Origin: JANNSW01 sp031431235
GTDB lineage: Bacteria; Pseudomonadota; Alphaproteobacteria; Rhizobiales; Hyphomicrobiaceae
Length of the DNA: 12,820 nucleotides
Reading direction: 5' to 3'
Assembly (NCBI GenBank): GCA_031431235.1
Contig: JANPDA010000417.1
Span: forward strand, 1-12,820
In this document: in pieces, positions 1-6,644 of the stretch
Layout of the letters: the number at the start of each line of letters is the position of its first letter
How positions within the stretch are numbered: the stretch's first letter is position 1
Program-made: the position numbers and the translations under genes
The notes under the pieces: generated by a model
Database searches by the model: none
Told to the model about the DNA's origin: nothing
What the model saw: only the letters and a program-made list of their open reading frames with translations

Positions 1-863
1 GCGACATCCAGAAGCGGCTCGGCATCTATCCGGACGTCATTTCCTATCCCTGCATCATCGGACTCGAAGTCTCTGGCTGGATCGATGCCGTCGGTCGGGA
101 TGTGCGGGATTTTCGGCCGGGCCAGCGGGTCGCCGCCATCACCGGCCCGCGCATGCTGGGCGGCTATGCCGAGCACTGTGTGGTGCCGCAGGCCTATGTC
201 ATCGCACTGCCCGACGGGATCGGCTTCGAATTGGGTGCCGCCTTTCCGGCCGCGACCCTGACCGCTTGGCACCTGCTCAACACGGCCGCGCAAATCAAGC
301 GCGGCGACCGCGTGCTGGTCCATGCCATCGGCGGCGCGGTCGGCCTCATGTTGTCGCAGCTCGCGAGCGAGATGGGTGCCAGCGTGATCGGCACGGTAGG
401 CTCCGCGGCGAAGGCGCGCCGGCCGCTCGAACTGGGTGCGACCCATGTGATCGACCGGTCGCAGGCGGATTTCGTCGCCGAGACGCTGCGTCTCACGCGT
501 GGCGAGGGCGTCGATCTCGTCATCGACTCGCTCGGATCCGGGATCCTCGAGCGGAGCTTCGAGGTCTTGCGGCATTTCGGCCGTGTGATCAACATCGGGG
601 AGGCGGCAGGCAACCCGTCGTTCGATATCCGCTCGAAGCTCTATCAGCGCTCGACCTCGCTCGCGGGCTTCGAGTTCCTGCATGCCGGGCCAGGCAGCGA
701 GCGGTGGCGCAATGGCGTGACGCAAATCGTGGCGCGCCTCGCCGACGGCCGCCTCCAAGTCCCGATCGAGGGGATCTTTCCATTGGACGAGGCAGCAAAC
801 GCCCACGCGAGGCTGGAGCAGCGCGGAACGAGCGGCAAGCTGCTGCTACGGGTCGCGGGCTAA
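1..863 (+). CDS. Quinone oxidoreductase-like NADPH dehydrogenase (MDR superfamily), 5' end missing
   Basis: This is the 3' part of a zinc-independent medium-chain dehydrogenase/reductase of the quinone oxidoreductase (Qor) type. The frame is open from base 3, so the start codon lies outside the window and 286 residues are visible. The N-terminal GroES-like part shows the GLEVSGWIDAVG and FRPGQRVAA motifs typical of Qor proteins. The Rossmann part follows with GDRVLVHAIGGAVGL, then QLASEMGASVIGT and ELGATHVIDR, which form the NADPH site. The cysteine/histidine ligands of zinc alcohol dehydrogenases are not visible. The family reduces quinones or alpha,beta-unsaturated carbonyls with NADPH; the substrate here is unknown. 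The gene converges on the LysR gene: its TAA (861-863) overlaps the opposite-strand TAG (860-862). It is not clearly part of the downstream catabolic operon, although an enone reductase could follow an ammonia-lyase. The family call is firm and the role is not. Confidence 0.88.
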   Translation, partial: DIQKRLGIYPDVISYPCIIGLEVSGWIDAVGRDVRDFRPGQRVAAITGPRMLGGYAEHCVVPQAYVIALPDGIGFELGAAFPAATLTAWHLLNTAAQIKRGDRVLVHAIGGAVGLMLSQLASEMGASVIGTVGSAAKARRPLELGATHVIDRSQADFVAETLRLTRGEGVDLVIDSLGSGILERSFEVLRHFGRVINIGEAAGNPSFDIRSKLYQRSTSLAGFEFLHAGPGSERWRNGVTQIVARLADGRLQVPIEGIFPLDEAANAHARLEQRGTSGKLLLRVAG

Positions 864-1819
864 ACACGCGTGGTGCGGCTCCGGGATTCGCGGCGCCTTG
901 CCCGCCGCGCATGGCTGGCGTGCAGCATCGCGATGAAGGCCTCGATGATGCGCTGGCTCGAGCTGCCCTTTCGCACGGCGATATCGAAGCTGGAGACGTG
1001 GCGGAACAGATCCGGTCTGATGGCGCGCAGGCTTCCGTTCAGCACCCATTGCTCCGCATAGTGCAGCGGGACGTAGCCAATGAACATGCCCGAGAGGATC
1101 AGGTGGATCATCGCCTCCATGTCGAAGACGGTCGCGCCTGACGGCATCTCCTTGCGGTAGAGGGCTGCCGAGGACGGCAGATAGCCTCGCGTGACATAGG
1201 AGCAGTCGGCCAGATCGCTGCGGGTCAGCCGGTCCGGTGCGCGCTCGAACAGCTCGTGCAGATGGCCGCAGTAGAGGCTGTGCGGCTCCTCGATCAGCTG
1301 CTCGTATTCGATGTTGGGGACGTGATGATAGAACGGCGCGATCCCGATATGCACATCGCCCGACAGCAGTTGGCGCTCGATCTGCGAGGGCTCCAGGACC
1401 AGCAGCTTCAGATGCACGCCCGGGTGCAGGGAAGCAAAGCTCCTGATGGTCTCCGGCAGTTTCAGCTCCCGGTTGGTGACGGTCGTGTCGATCACGGCGA
1501 TCGTGATCTGGCCCTCGAGATGGCCCTTGAGGTTGCCGACCTCGGCGAGAAAATCGGCATGGGCATGAAACAGCTGGCGGGCCGAGGCATAGATGCGATC
1601 CCCCTCCTCGGTCAGCCGAAAGCCGACACGGCCGCGTTGGCACAGCCGCATGCCCAGCCGCTCCTCGAGCGCTGACATCTTCATGCTGATCGAGGCGGCG
1701 CTGACATTGAGCTCGGCCTGGGCGGCCGAATAGCCGCCACACTCCACGATCGTGCAGAAGGTTCTCAGCAAGCCGATCTCGACCCGATCGAGGCTCGGCC
1801 GCTGCGCCGGTTGAGTCAT
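860..1819 (-). CDS. LysR-family transcriptional regulator
   Basis: A 319-residue LysR-type regulator, close to the usual length. The N-terminal winged helix-turn-helix covers about residues 12-72, with LLRTFCTIVECGGYSAAQ, the recognition-helix region SAASISMKMSALEERLG and the wing ending FRLTEEG. A periplasmic-binding-like effector domain follows from about residue 100, and the protein ends in an Arg-rich tail. It is transcribed divergently from the ABC-transporter/lyase operon starting at 2052, the usual position for a LysR activator of a neighbouring catabolic operon. A perfect T-N11-A dyad lies in the shared region (1874-1886). A GGAG lies 11 bases before the ATG at 1819, which is a little far, so the ribosome site is modest. 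The effector is probably the imported compound or an early product of it; this is inferred from position. The 3' end overlaps the stop of the convergent dehydrogenase gene. Confidence 0.93.
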   Translation of the reverse strand: MTQPAQRPSLDRVEIGLLRTFCTIVECGGYSAAQAELNVSAASISMKMSALEERLGMRLCQRGRVGFRLTEEGDRIYASARQLFHAHADFLAEVGNLKGHLEGQITIAVIDTTVTNRELKLPETIRSFASLHPGVHLKLLVLEPSQIERQLLSGDVHIGIAPFYHHVPNIEYEQLIEEPHSLYCGHLHELFERAPDRLTRSDLADCSYVTRGYLPSSAALYRKEMPSGATVFDMEAMIHLILSGMFIGYVPLHYAEQWVLNGSLRAIRPDLFRHVSSFDIAVRKGSSSQRIIEAFIAMLHASHARRARRRESRSRTTRV

Positions 1820-1857
1820 GCCACTTCAATCTCCAACGAACTATCCTTCAAATATTT

Positions 1858-1886
1858 AATATAGACCGGAAGGTTCGCATAGCGAA
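1858..1886 (-). promoter_or_regulatory. Candidate sigma70-type promoter of the lysR gene
   Basis: On the minus strand TTCGCT (1881-1886) and TATATT (1858-1863) are separated by exactly 17 bases, a plausible -35/-10 pair in a locally A+T-rich patch of an otherwise G+C-rich sequence. It points toward the LysR start at 1819. The -35 hexamer lies inside the dyad at 1874-1886, so a bound LysR protein would be expected to repress its own promoter, which is common in this family. The promoter is predicted by eye only. Confidence 0.5.
1874..1886. promoter_or_regulatory. Candidate LysR-binding box, T-N11-A dyad
   Basis: The sequence TTCGC-ATA-GCGAA is a perfect 5-base inverted repeat with a 3-base centre. 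It fits the T-N11-A LysR box with dyad symmetry. It lies 55 bases upstream of the LysR start and 166 bases upstream of the binding-protein gene, inside the divergent control region. It overlaps the -35 of the proposed lysR promoter. The family rule is established; binding here is inferred. Confidence 0.6.
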
Positions 1887-1967
1887 AGATGGGCCATCCG
1901 ACACTCCCCGGCACCAGGCAGACAGACACGCCGGACGTGTGGATCATCGTGGGAGCAATGACCTGTC

Positions 1968-1984
1968 GCGGAGCTCGACTCCGC
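1968..1984 (+). other. Small hairpin GCGGAG-CTCGA-CTCCGC in the leader region
   Basis: A perfect 6-base-pair stem with a 5-base loop lies about 70 bases before the start of the binding-protein gene. No T-run follows, so it is not an intrinsic terminator. It may be a leader structure if transcription starts upstream of it, or a chance pairing in G+C-rich sequence. Confidence 0.25.
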
Positions 1985-2002
1985 CCAATGCACAACACGT
2001 CA

Positions 2003-2016
2003 CGCGACAAGTCGCG
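2003..2016. promoter_or_regulatory. Candidate operator palindrome ahead of the transporter operon
   Basis: CGCGAC-AA-GTCGCG is a perfect 6-base inverted repeat with a 2-base centre, ending 35 bases before the start codon of the binding-protein gene. A further GTCGCG half-site lies at 1965-1970, giving three half-sites within about 50 bases. The size and symmetry fit a dimeric repressor operator, distinct in sequence from the LysR-type box upstream. The cognate protein is unknown. As RNA the stem would have a loop too small to fold well, so a DNA site is the better reading. Confidence 0.35.
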
Positions 2017-2039
2017 GGAATGTGGCAGGGCAGGTCCAC

Positions 2040-2046
2040 AAGGAGG
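2040..2046 (+). promoter_or_regulatory. Strong Shine-Dalgarno site of the binding-protein gene
   Basis: AAGGAGG lies 5 bases before the ATG at 2052 and fixes that start over the in-frame GTG at 2022, which would put an extra charged segment in front of the signal peptide. Confidence 0.85.
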
Positions 2047-2051
2047 AATCC

Positions 2052-3011
2052 ATGTTCGTCTCGAGACGCCTGATGGTGGGAATGCTCGGCGGCGCTGCGG
2101 CTGCCATCGCGCTGGCGGCCACGCCTGCTGCCGCTGACAAGTTGAAGGTCGCCATCGTGATGCCCGGCAACATCACCGACAAGTCCTGGAGCCAGGCAGG
2201 CTACGAGGGCATCACGCAGGCCGGCCAGTCCCTCGACCTCGACGTTGCCTACTCCGAGAAAGTCGCCCAGCCCGACCAGGCCGAGGCGATGGCCGACTAT
2301 GCCCGGCGCGGCTACAAGGTCGTGATCGGCCATGGCGGCGAGTTCCAGGAGGCAGCCGAGCGCGTCGCGCGTAAGTATCCCGACACGATTTTCGTCGTGA
2401 ACAACGGCCATGAGGCGAAGGACAACATTGCAACCGCCGACTTCTACTACAGCCAGTTCGGCTACACGATGGGCTACATCGCCGGCAAGATGTCGAAGAC
2501 CGGCAAGGCCGGCTGGATCGGCGCGCAGAAGATCAAATTCTCGACCGCGCTCAACGAGAGCTTCACCAAGGGATTTACCGACGCCGGCGGCAAGGAGGTC
2601 CTCACCGCCTGGACCAATGACTGGGACGACATCGCCAAGGGCAAGGAAGCCGCGCTCAACCAGATCGCGCAAGGCGCCGATGTGGTGTTTCCGACCATGG
2701 ACAATGCGGTGATCGGCAGCCTGCAGGCGTGCAAGGAGAAGGGCGTCTGGGGCTTCGGTCTCTATTATGACGCGATCGCCGACTGGCCGGATACGGTGCT
2801 CCAGTCCGCCATTTTCGACATCAAGGGCGTCATGAAGGCCTACCTCACGCTCGCCAAGGACGGCAAGCTCGAGGGCAAGAACTACAATTTCAATCTGAAC
2901 ACGCCAGAGGGCGCCCGGATCGGCACATATCACAAGGCGATCCCCGAGGCCGTGGCCGCCGAGGTCAATGCCCTCATCGAGAAGATGAAGTCGGGCGAAT
3001 TCAAGCCTTGA
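2052..3011 (+). CDS. BMP/PnrA-family ABC transporter substrate-binding protein
   Basis: A 319-residue periplasmic binding protein of the basic membrane protein (BMP, PnrA/Med) family, whose characterised members bind purine nucleosides. The signal peptide covers residues 1-28: MFVSRR, a hydrophobic Ala/Gly/Leu stretch, then PAAA before Asp29. Twin arginines (SRRLMV) make Tat export possible. There is no lipobox cysteine, unlike spirochaete and Gram-positive relatives. The mature part starts KLKVAIVMPGNITDKSW and contains the family features GYEGI, KVVIGHGGEFQEAA and DVVFPTMDNAV. The gene is the first of an operon with its ATPase and two permeases and has the strongest ribosome site there. A 12-pair hairpin follows its stop and probably allows higher expression than of the membrane parts. 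The ligand is unknown; the lyase and hydrolase genes downstream suggest a nitrogen heterocycle or amino acid derivative rather than a nucleoside. Confidence 0.93.
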   Translation: MFVSRRLMVGMLGGAAAAIALAATPAAADKLKVAIVMPGNITDKSWSQAGYEGITQAGQSLDLDVAYSEKVAQPDQAEAMADYARRGYKVVIGHGGEFQEAAERVARKYPDTIFVVNNGHEAKDNIATADFYYSQFGYTMGYIAGKMSKTGKAGWIGAQKIKFSTALNESFTKGFTDAGGKEVLTAWTNDWDDIAKGKEAALNQIAQGADVVFPTMDNAVIGSLQACKEKGVWGFGLYYDAIADWPDTVLQSAIFDIKGVMKAYLTLAKDGKLEGKNYNFNLNTPEGARIGTYHKAIPEAVAAEVNALIEKMKSGEFKP

Positions 3012-3030
3012 GCGACGCGAAGTCGTGAAA

Positions 3031-3059
3031 TCGCCAAGTCGGGAGCTCCGGCTTGGCGA
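3031..3059 (+). other. Intercistronic hairpin after the binding-protein gene
   Basis: TCGCCAAG (3031-3038) pairs perfectly with CTTGGCGA (3052-3059). The stem continues inward through a G-U pair and three G-C pairs to a 5-base loop (GAGCT), giving about 12 pairs. No U-run follows. Such hairpins between a binding-protein gene and its permease genes are known to block 3' exonucleases or to attenuate transcription, leaving more message for the binding protein (as in malE-malF). That role here is inferred. The hairpin also argues against a GTG start at 3025 for the next gene. Confidence 0.6.
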
Positions 3060-3084
3060 CTGCACCAATTGGCGTCTTGGTACC

Positions 3085-4614
3085 ATGCCCCATATCGAGA
3101 TCAATCACGTGACGAAATCGTTCGGGGCCTTCAAGGCGCTCGACGACGTGAGCATTGCTGTCGAGAAGAGCGCGATCCACGCCATCCTCGGCGAGAACGG
3201 CGCCGGCAAGTCGACGCTGATGAACATCCTCTACGGGCTCTATCAGTCCGACCAGGGCGACATCCAGGTCGACGGCAGACCGATCCGGCTGCAGTCGCCG
3301 CGCGAGGCGATCGCGAACGGCATCGGCATGATCCACCAGCACTTCATGCTGGTGTCCTCCCTGACGGTCACCGAGAACATTGTGCTCGGGCTCGAGCGGG
3401 GATTGCACACGATCGATCTGGCGGCACACGAAGCACGTCTGGCGCAGATGAGCCGCGACATCGGCTTCGACGTCGATCCGAAGGCGCCGATCTGGTCGCT
3501 GCCGATGGGCATGCGCCAGCGCGTCGAGATCCTGAAGGCGCTCTACCGCAACGCCCGCATTCTCATTCTGGACGAGCCGACCAGCGTGCTCGCGCCCGGC
3601 GAGATCGGGTCATTCCTCGCAGGTATCCGCAAGCTGCGCGATGCCGGCCACACGGTGCTCTTCATCACCCACAAGCTCGAGGAGGTGATGCAGGTCGCAG
3701 ACCGGGTCACTGTCATGCGCCACGGCAAAGTGGTGCACGAGGTCGATGCCGCAGAAACCAATACCAAGACGCTTGCGCGCTGGATGGTCGGCCGCGACGT
3801 GGTGATCGAGCTGCGCAAGCGCGAGACGAAGGGTGCGTCTGCGCCGGGCGAGATCGTGCTCGACGCACGCGGCCTCGTTGCCGTCGACGACCGTGGTGTG
3901 CGAGCGCTCGATGAGCTTTCCTTGACCGTCCGGGCCGGCGAGATCCTCGGGGTGACGGGGGTCGACGGCAACGGACAGCGCGAGCTCGGCGAGGTGATCG
4001 CCGGAACTCGTGACCTCGACACCGGCCAGATCCTGGTCGGGGGTCGCGATATCGTGGCACTCGACGTGAAACGCCGCATCAACGAGGCGGGCATCGCGTT
4101 CGTGCCTGAGGACCGGCAGGCGACCGGGCTCGTGCTCGACTATCCTGTTTCCTACAACATGGCGCTGCGCAGCTATGACCGCCCGCCGGTATCCAGGCGC
4201 GGCATGCTCGACTTCAAGGCCATCCGCGAGATCGCCGGCAGACTGACGAAGCGCTACGATGTCCGGTTGAGGTCGATCGACCAGCCTGCGCGGTTACTGT
4301 CGGGTGGCAACCAGCAGAAGCTGATCCTGGCTCGGGAGATCGAGGCCAAGCCACGGCTGCTGGTCGTCATGCAGGCATGCAAGGGGCTGGATGTCGGCGC
4401 AATCGAGTTCGTCCAGAGCACGATCCTCGACTTGAAGGCGAATGGCGTCGCCGTGCTCTACATCGCGACCGAGCTCGAGCACGTGCTCGACGTGTCGGAC
4501 CGGGTCGCAGTGATGTTCCGTGGCCGGATCACGGGATTGCTCGACCGGGCGGATGCATCGACCGCGAGGATCGGGGAGCTGATGGCCGGCATTGCGAGCG
4601 GAGCGGCAGCCTGA
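3085..4614 (+). CDS. ABC transporter ATP-binding protein, two nucleotide-binding domains (BMP-type importer)
   Basis: A 509-residue double ATPase of the YufO/NupO type that energises BMP-family importers. The first domain has Walker A GENGAGKS (residues 36-43), the degenerate family signature LPMGMRQR (139-146), Walker B ILILDE (159-164) and the switch histidine His196. The second domain has a degenerate P-loop at residues 292-299 (GVDGNGQR, no Lys), a good signature LSGGNQQK (405-412), and LLVVMQ (425-430) in place of Walker B. It is therefore probably non-catalytic, as is usual in this family. The motif after it reads ACKGLD rather than the commoner PTRGLD. The ATG at 3085 is chosen because homology begins at once (IEINHVTKSFG). 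The upstream GTG at 3025 would place the intercistronic hairpin inside the gene. The ribosome site is weak. The stop overlaps the next ATG by one base (TGATG). Confidence 0.93.
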   Translation: MPHIEINHVTKSFGAFKALDDVSIAVEKSAIHAILGENGAGKSTLMNILYGLYQSDQGDIQVDGRPIRLQSPREAIANGIGMIHQHFMLVSSLTVTENIVLGLERGLHTIDLAAHEARLAQMSRDIGFDVDPKAPIWSLPMGMRQRVEILKALYRNARILILDEPTSVLAPGEIGSFLAGIRKLRDAGHTVLFITHKLEEVMQVADRVTVMRHGKVVHEVDAAETNTKTLARWMVGRDVVIELRKRETKGASAPGEIVLDARGLVAVDDRGVRALDELSLTVRAGEILGVTGVDGNGQRELGEVIAGTRDLDTGQILVGGRDIVALDVKRRINEAGIAFVPEDRQATGLVLDYPVSYNMALRSYDRPPVSRRGMLDFKAIREIAGRLTKRYDVRLRSIDQPARLLSGGNQQKLILAREIEAKPRLLVVMQACKGLDVGAIEFVQSTILDLKANGVAVLYIATELEHVLDVSDRVAVMFRGRITGLLDRADASTARIGELMAGIASGAAA

Positions 4615-5705
4615 TGGCGCGGGCAATGGAGCTGCTGTTTGCGACCCGGACCGTCTGGGCGGTCGTGCTCGCCCTGCTGGTCGGCTCGATCCTCATTCTC
4701 TCGGCGGGCGCCAATCCGATCGAAGCCTATCGTGTCCTGTTCGGCGAAGCGTTTTTCGATCGCTTCGGCTTCGGCACGACCCTCGTCAAGATGTCGCCGA
4801 TCCTGCTCGCCGGCCTGGCGGTGGCGATCCCGCTGCGGGCCGGGCTCTTCAATGTCGGCGCCGAGGGCCAGATCTACCTCGGAGCGCTGTTCTCGTCGGT
4901 TGCAGCGCTCTACCTGCCGGAGATGAACGCCATTCTGCACCTGTCGATCTGCGTGCTCGCCGGCATGACGGGCGGGGCGCTCTGGGCCTTGATCCCCGCT
5001 CTCCTCAAGACCTACCGGGGCATCAACGAGGTGATCGTCACCCTGCTCCTCAACTATGTGGCCATCCACCTGGTGAGCTTTGCGGCAGGGGGGCCGATGA
5101 TGGAGGAGGGCGCGCCCTATCCCTACTCGGCCGAGATCCCCTCCGCGCTCTTTCTGCCGCTGATCCTGCTGCCGACCGATGCCCACGCCGGCGTGCTCGT
5201 CGGCCTGGTGCTCGCACTCATCCTGCATGTGGGGATGCACTACACGTCCTTCGGTTTCGCCATGAACACGGTCGGCCTCAATCCGCAGGCCGCGCAGTAT
5301 GCGGGCATGCCGGTCAAGCGGCAGATGATCCTCGCCATGATGATCGGCGGTGCGCTCGCCGGGCTCGCCGGCACGTTCGAGGTGCTGGGCGTCAAGTACC
5401 GGCTCTTCCACAATTTCAGCAACGGCTATGGCTTCGATGGCATCGTGGTCGCCTTCATGGCGTCGGCAAATCCCATCCTGGTGCCGATTGCAGCACTCTT
5501 TCTTTCGGGGCTTAAGGCCGGCGCCCAGCTGATGCAACGAGCGATCGGCATCCAGAGCACCGTCGTCGATGCGATCCAGGGCCTCGTCGTCATGTTCGTC
5601 GCAGCGAGCCTCGCCCTGCGCTTCCAGGACACGGTCTGGGCCCGCATCCTGGCGCGCCGGCGCGAGGCCGAGGCCGCCGTCCAAGGAGAGCGCAGCAATG
5701 CCTGA
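4614..5705 (+). CDS. ABC transporter permease (BMP-type importer, YufP-like)
   Basis: A 363-residue, highly hydrophobic inner-membrane permease of the branched-chain amino acid/sugar permease superfamily (BPD_transp_2), YufP/NupP subgroup. It starts at an ATG that shares its A with the ATPase stop codon, so the two are translationally coupled. The first membrane segment (VWAVVLALLVGSILILSAG) is near the N-terminus. The subgroup motif RAGLFNVGAEGQ lies at residues 75-86, followed by GINEVIVTLLLNYVAIHL. Eight to ten membrane segments are likely from the hydrophobic runs, but no topology program was run. The C-terminal tail is Arg/Glu-rich and cytoplasmic in appearance. It pairs with the next permease to form the channel. 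The gene overlaps the next one by 8 bases and carries that gene's Shine-Dalgarno site within its end. Confidence 0.92.
   Translation: MARAMELLFATRTVWAVVLALLVGSILILSAGANPIEAYRVLFGEAFFDRFGFGTTLVKMSPILLAGLAVAIPLRAGLFNVGAEGQIYLGALFSSVAALYLPEMNAILHLSICVLAGMTGGALWALIPALLKTYRGINEVIVTLLLNYVAIHLVSFAAGGPMMEEGAPYPYSAEIPSALFLPLILLPTDAHAGVLVGLVLALILHVGMHYTSFGFAMNTVGLNPQAAQYAGMPVKRQMILAMMIGGALAGLAGTFEVLGVKYRLFHNFSNGYGFDGIVVAFMASANPILVPIAALFLSGLKAGAQLMQRAIGIQSTVVDAIQGLVVMFVAASLALRFQDTVWARILARRREAEAAVQGERSNA
5683..5688 (+). promoter_or_regulatory. Shine-Dalgarno site of the second permease gene
   Basis: AAGGAG lies 9 bases before the ATG at 5698, inside the 3' end of the first permease gene. It selects this start, which gives the expected permease N-terminus (MPEWLQ), over longer in-frame alternatives beginning at 5569. 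Confidence 0.75.
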
Positions 5706-6639
5706 ATGGCTGCAATTGGCCTCGCTGACGGATGTGCTCGGCACCACGCTGCGGTTATCGATCCCGATCGCTTTTGCGGCCCTCGGCGGCGTCATCGCCG
5801 AGCGGAGCGGTGTTTGGAACATCGGGCTCGAAGGCATGATGCTGGCTGGCGCTTTCGGGGCGGCGCTCGGGGTCTTCCTGACGGGCGAGCCGCTGATCGG
5901 CCTGCTCGTCGGCATGCTCTGCGGCATGCTGCTCGCACTCATGCTGGCGGTGCTGGCGATCAGCCTGGGCGTCAACCAGATCGTCAGTGGCATCGCGATC
6001 AACCTGCTGTCGATCGGCCTCACCGCCTTCTTCGCACGCCTGATTTTCGGGCTCGACGCGACGACCAGATCGCTCGCCGGGTTCCACGATTGGCCGATCC
6101 CGGGGCTGGCCTCGATCCCGCTGATCGGACCGGTGCTGTTCAACCAGGATCCGCTGGTCTATCTGCTCTACCTGCTGGTGCCGCTGCTGATGTGGGTGCT
6201 CTACCGCACGCCCTGGGGCCTCGACATCCGTGCGACGGGCGAAAACCCCAATGCCGCCGACACGGCAGGCGTTCCGGTATTCACGGTCCGCTATCTGGCC
6301 GTGATCGCATCGGGTGCGCTGGCTGCCATCGGCGGGGCCTACATCGTGCTCGCGCAGGTCTTCGTCTTCACCGAGCATATGAGTGCCGGCAAGGGCTTCA
6401 TAGCGCTCGCCGCCATTATCCTCGGCCGCTGGGATCCGATCGGGGCCGTGCTCGCAGCACTCCTGTTCGGGTTCTGCGATGCGGTGCAACTCCGGCTCCA
6501 GTTCGCCAACCCGGCCGTGCCCTATCAGATCTTCGTCGCATTGCCCTATGTCGTGTCGATCCTGGCGCTCGTGGGCTTCTACGGCCGCGTCAAGCCGCCG
6601 GCCGCAAGCGGCATTCCCTACCGGCGGGAGGCGAAGTAG
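5698..6639 (+). CDS. ABC transporter permease (BMP-type importer, YufQ-like)
   Basis: A 313-residue membrane protein, the second half of the transporter channel. The diagnostic motif SGVWNIGLEGMM lies at residues 37-48 and GVNQIVSGIAINLLSIGL follows. Both are typical of the YufQ/NupQ permeases of purine-nucleoside-type importers. Hydrophobic segments run through the protein, and the last is followed by a short basic tail (YRREAK). It overlaps the preceding permease gene by 8 bases and is separated from the following lyase gene by only 5 bases, so the transporter and the enzymes are on one transcript. This adjacency is the main reason to think the lyase acts on the imported compound. Confidence 0.92.
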   Translation: MPEWLQLASLTDVLGTTLRLSIPIAFAALGGVIAERSGVWNIGLEGMMLAGAFGAALGVFLTGEPLIGLLVGMLCGMLLALMLAVLAISLGVNQIVSGIAINLLSIGLTAFFARLIFGLDATTRSLAGFHDWPIPGLASIPLIGPVLFNQDPLVYLLYLLVPLLMWVLYRTPWGLDIRATGENPNAADTAGVPVFTVRYLAVIASGALAAIGGAYIVLAQVFVFTEHMSAGKGFIALAAIILGRWDPIGAVLAALLFGFCDAVQLRLQFANPAVPYQIFVALPYVVSILALVGFYGRVKPPAASGIPYRREAK

Positions 6640-6644
6640 CACCA

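Noticed and set aside
1816..2010. Small 64-codon minus-strand frame in the divergent control region
   Set aside because: It has no ribosome site or recognisable features, and it overlaps the lysR promoter, the dyad and the start of lysR.
3025..3084. Alternative GTG start of the ATPase gene
   Set aside because: It would place the 12-pair hairpin within the coding region and add 20 residues unlike the family N-terminus.
1944..3104. A 386-codon minus-strand frame opposite the binding-protein gene
   Set aside because: The plus strand has a signal peptide, a strong ribosome site and BMP family motifs, and the antisense frame has none.
3958..4410. Second ATPase domain as a sign of gene decay (no P-loop Lys, no Walker B Asp/Glu)
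   Set aside because: A degenerate second domain is usual in BMP-type and related sugar importer ATPases, and the frame and signature motif are intact.
4458..6143. A 561-codon open frame on the minus strand opposite the two permease genes
   Set aside because: It is a shadow of the permease reading frames in G+C-rich DNA. The protein is rich in Arg, Asp, His and Gln without domain features, while the plus strand has clear permease motifs.
5706..6644. In-frame upstream extension of the lyase to 836 residues
   Set aside because: The extension is the permease gene read in another frame (Arg/Pro/His-rich). Lyase homology starts just after the ATG at 6645, which gives the normal family length.
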